A DNA stretch of 64,000 bases, from positions 1,798,001 to 1,862,000 of the forward strand of contig CAWFHD010000003.1 in the NCBI GenBank assembly GCA_963815475.1, given 5' to 3'. Source of the stretch: Sulfopaludibacter sp963815475 (GTDB lineage: Bacteria; Acidobacteriota; Terriglobia; Bryobacterales; Bryobacteraceae). Below are positions 63,085 through 64,000 of the stretch, in pieces; position 1 is the stretch's first letter; each line of letters begins with the position of its first letter. The translations under genes were made by a program, and so were the position numbers. The notes under the pieces were generated by a model. That model saw nothing but the letters and a program-made list of their open reading frames with translations, was not told the origin of the DNA and searched no databases.

Positions 63085-63876
63085 CTACTTGCTGATCCGG
63101 TACGTGCGCTCGCCACCTTCGGGCTTGAAGGACTCGACGGTGTAGCCAGCCTTTTTCATCGCGCCCGCCATAAATCCGCGTACGGTGTGTTTCTGCCATT
63201 GCATTGTGCTCATGATCTCGGCGAGCGTCGCCCCGCCCTCGCGCTTCAGCATCGCTACGACCTGGGCCGTTTTGCTGCCCTCGCGCGGTGCGCCGTCTGT
63301 CTTCGCGGCTTTGGCTTTTGGGGTCGCTTTGGGGGCCTTCTTTGTCCGGGTGGCCTTCTTACCCGACTCGGCAGCCGCGGGCGCAACGTCCTCGCCCTGT
63401 GCGCCAGTGGTGGCAACGGATTCGGCGGACGCGACCGTCGCAGGCGTCTCGGGGTTCGCTTGCGCTGCGGGTTCGGTTACTTCCGCCGGCAGGGTGGTGT
63501 CAATCTCGGCGGTCTCTGCGGCTGGGCCGGGTTCGGACTCGATGTTCGCTTCTGCGGCGACTTCGGGTACGGGCGTGACTTCCGGCGTGGCAGCGACCGG
63601 CTCTTCCGCTTCCTGGGCGGGCGCAGCGGCGGATTCTCCAAGGCTCTGGATGGCGGTCCAGATGCGCTGCGTCGCCGCTTTCCGATTAGCAAACTTCGCG
63701 ATCGGCGTGACTCCGGGGATGCTGTTAAAGATGGCGACCAGTCGCTTGTTGTCGGTGCCGATCAGTTCGGCAAGCTGCTCTTCGCTCGCGAAAGCGGGCG
63801 CACCCGTCTCCTTGGCAGCTTTCTTGGAAGTGTGAACGGTGATGTTGTTGTCGGCGTCGATGGTGAACGTTTTCAT
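63085..63876 (-). CDS. DUF3489-domain protein
   Basis: 263 residues from ATG 63876 with AAAGGAG upstream. N-terminal domain (about 1-85, MKTFTIDADNNITVHTSKKAA), an Ala/Pro/Glu/Thr-rich linker (about 85-180), a Lys-rich stretch (TRTKKAPKATPKAKAAK), and the C-terminal DUF3489 winged-helix-like domain SKTAQVVAMLKREGGATLAEIMSTMQWQKHTVRGFM. Common on phages and mobile elements of Proteobacteria and Acidobacteriota; probably DNA binding. It is convergent with the methyltransferase, with a terminator between. Confidence 0.85.
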   Translation of the reverse strand: MKTFTIDADNNITVHTSKKAAKETGAPAFASEEQLAELIGTDNKRLVAIFNSIPGVTPIAKFANRKAATQRIWTAIQSLGESAAAPAQEAEEPVAATPEVTPVPEVAAEANIESEPGPAAETAEIDTTLPAEVTEPAAQANPETPATVASAESVATTGAQGEDVAPAAAESGKKATRTKKAPKATPKAKAAKTDGAPREGSKTAQVVAMLKREGGATLAEIMSTMQWQKHTVRGFMAGAMKKAGYTVESFKPEGGERTYRISK

Positions 63877-64000
63877 GATCTTTCTCCTTTGTGCTCCGCT
63901 CTGCGGCGCGATCACATTCATCACTCTCAAGTGCTTGAAAGGCAAGGCGATTACGTAATAAATCCACGATGGCGAACACGTGGCGATGATGAGCGGGCGG
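63877..64000. other. Right edge, no gene recognised
   Basis: 124 bases containing the DUF3489 ribosome site (63881-63890 region) and otherwise nothing I can assign; a neighbour may start beyond the window. Confidence 0.4.

Noticed and set aside
62773..64000. A long rightward open frame starting with an ATGA overlap at the methyltransferase stop and running off the window
   Set aside because: It lies codon-for-codon opposite the DUF3489 gene, which simply lacks the codons TTA, CTA and TCA. The DUF3489 product has a good ribosome site, recognisable domain and terminator; the antisense product looks like no protein.
59862..64000. A full prophage
   Set aside because: No integrase, terminase, capsid or tail gene is visible; only mobile-element-like accessory genes.

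Overview
The window looks like chromosomal DNA of an Acidobacteriota bacterium, most likely the Bryobacterales/Solibacter branch. This is inference. It rests on high GC, a MacB-like permease with the N-terminal prefix domain typical of acidobacterial 'ADOP' proteins, a secreted M14 peptidase with Gly/Arg-rich inserts, a Gram-negative-type stressosome operon, and dispersed GGGGCAGGC palindromes.

Layout. 0-9.3 kb: start of a Nudix hydrolase, PolX, an ankyrin protein, a MerR regulator, an outer-membrane TPR/barrel protein paired with a secreted TIM-barrel protein, and malQ. 9.4-15.4 kb: RsbR-RsbS-RsbT and an RsbX-like phosphatase, running into two hybrid sensor kinase/response regulator genes. 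15.4-20 kb: a palindromic repeat, a DNA-binding-like protein, a large secreted M14 peptidase, a small secreted protein and an orphan winged-helix regulator. 20-24.5 kb: glycine cleavage system gcvT-gcvH-gcvPA-gcvPB. 24.5-31 kb: membrane glycosyltransferase, YggX-like protein, ATP-grasp enzyme, threonine dehydrogenase, old yellow enzyme and a BASS-like transporter. 31-37.3 kb: penicillin-acylase-type hydrolase, di-haem cytochrome, secreted DinB-like protein, ECF sigma/anti-sigma pair, SnoaL-like protein. 37.4-41.8 kb: the most unusual stretch, with an isolated T6SS sheath (TssC/VipB)-like protein carrying a SHOCT-like segment and C-terminal hydrophobic helix, a membrane-anchored coiled-coil protein, and a Pro-rich repeat protein with a VVQR junction and an unknown C-terminal domain. 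42-54 kb: acs-adh, a sensor kinase coupled to a cupredoxin, a beta-oxidation pair, a flippase-like membrane protein and ilvE. 54-59.6 kb: ADOP permease and a lipoprotein/permease/ATPase operon. 59.8-64 kb: tRNA-Ala(GGC) followed by probable accessory DNA with a second Pro-rich/VVQR protein, a ParB-methyltransferase and a DUF3489 protein.

At least eight otherwise conserved genes (polX, both stressosome-linked kinases, gcvT, gcvPA, tdh, acs, the methyltransferase) are interrupted by single-base frame changes. By reading, about 13 are one-base insertions and one is a deletion. Insertion-type sequencing error is the simplest reading, so these genes are given at full span with the break noted.

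Functional links: Tdh, the glycine cleavage system and acetyl-CoA synthetase fit threonine/glycine breakdown feeding one-carbon and acetyl-CoA pools. The thiolase and HAD/ECH pair complete part of beta-oxidation. The stressosome appears to report to two-component proteins, as no sigB, rsbV or rsbW is visible nearby. The two PVYRP/VVQR proteins and the orphan sheath protein are the best candidates for an undescribed system.
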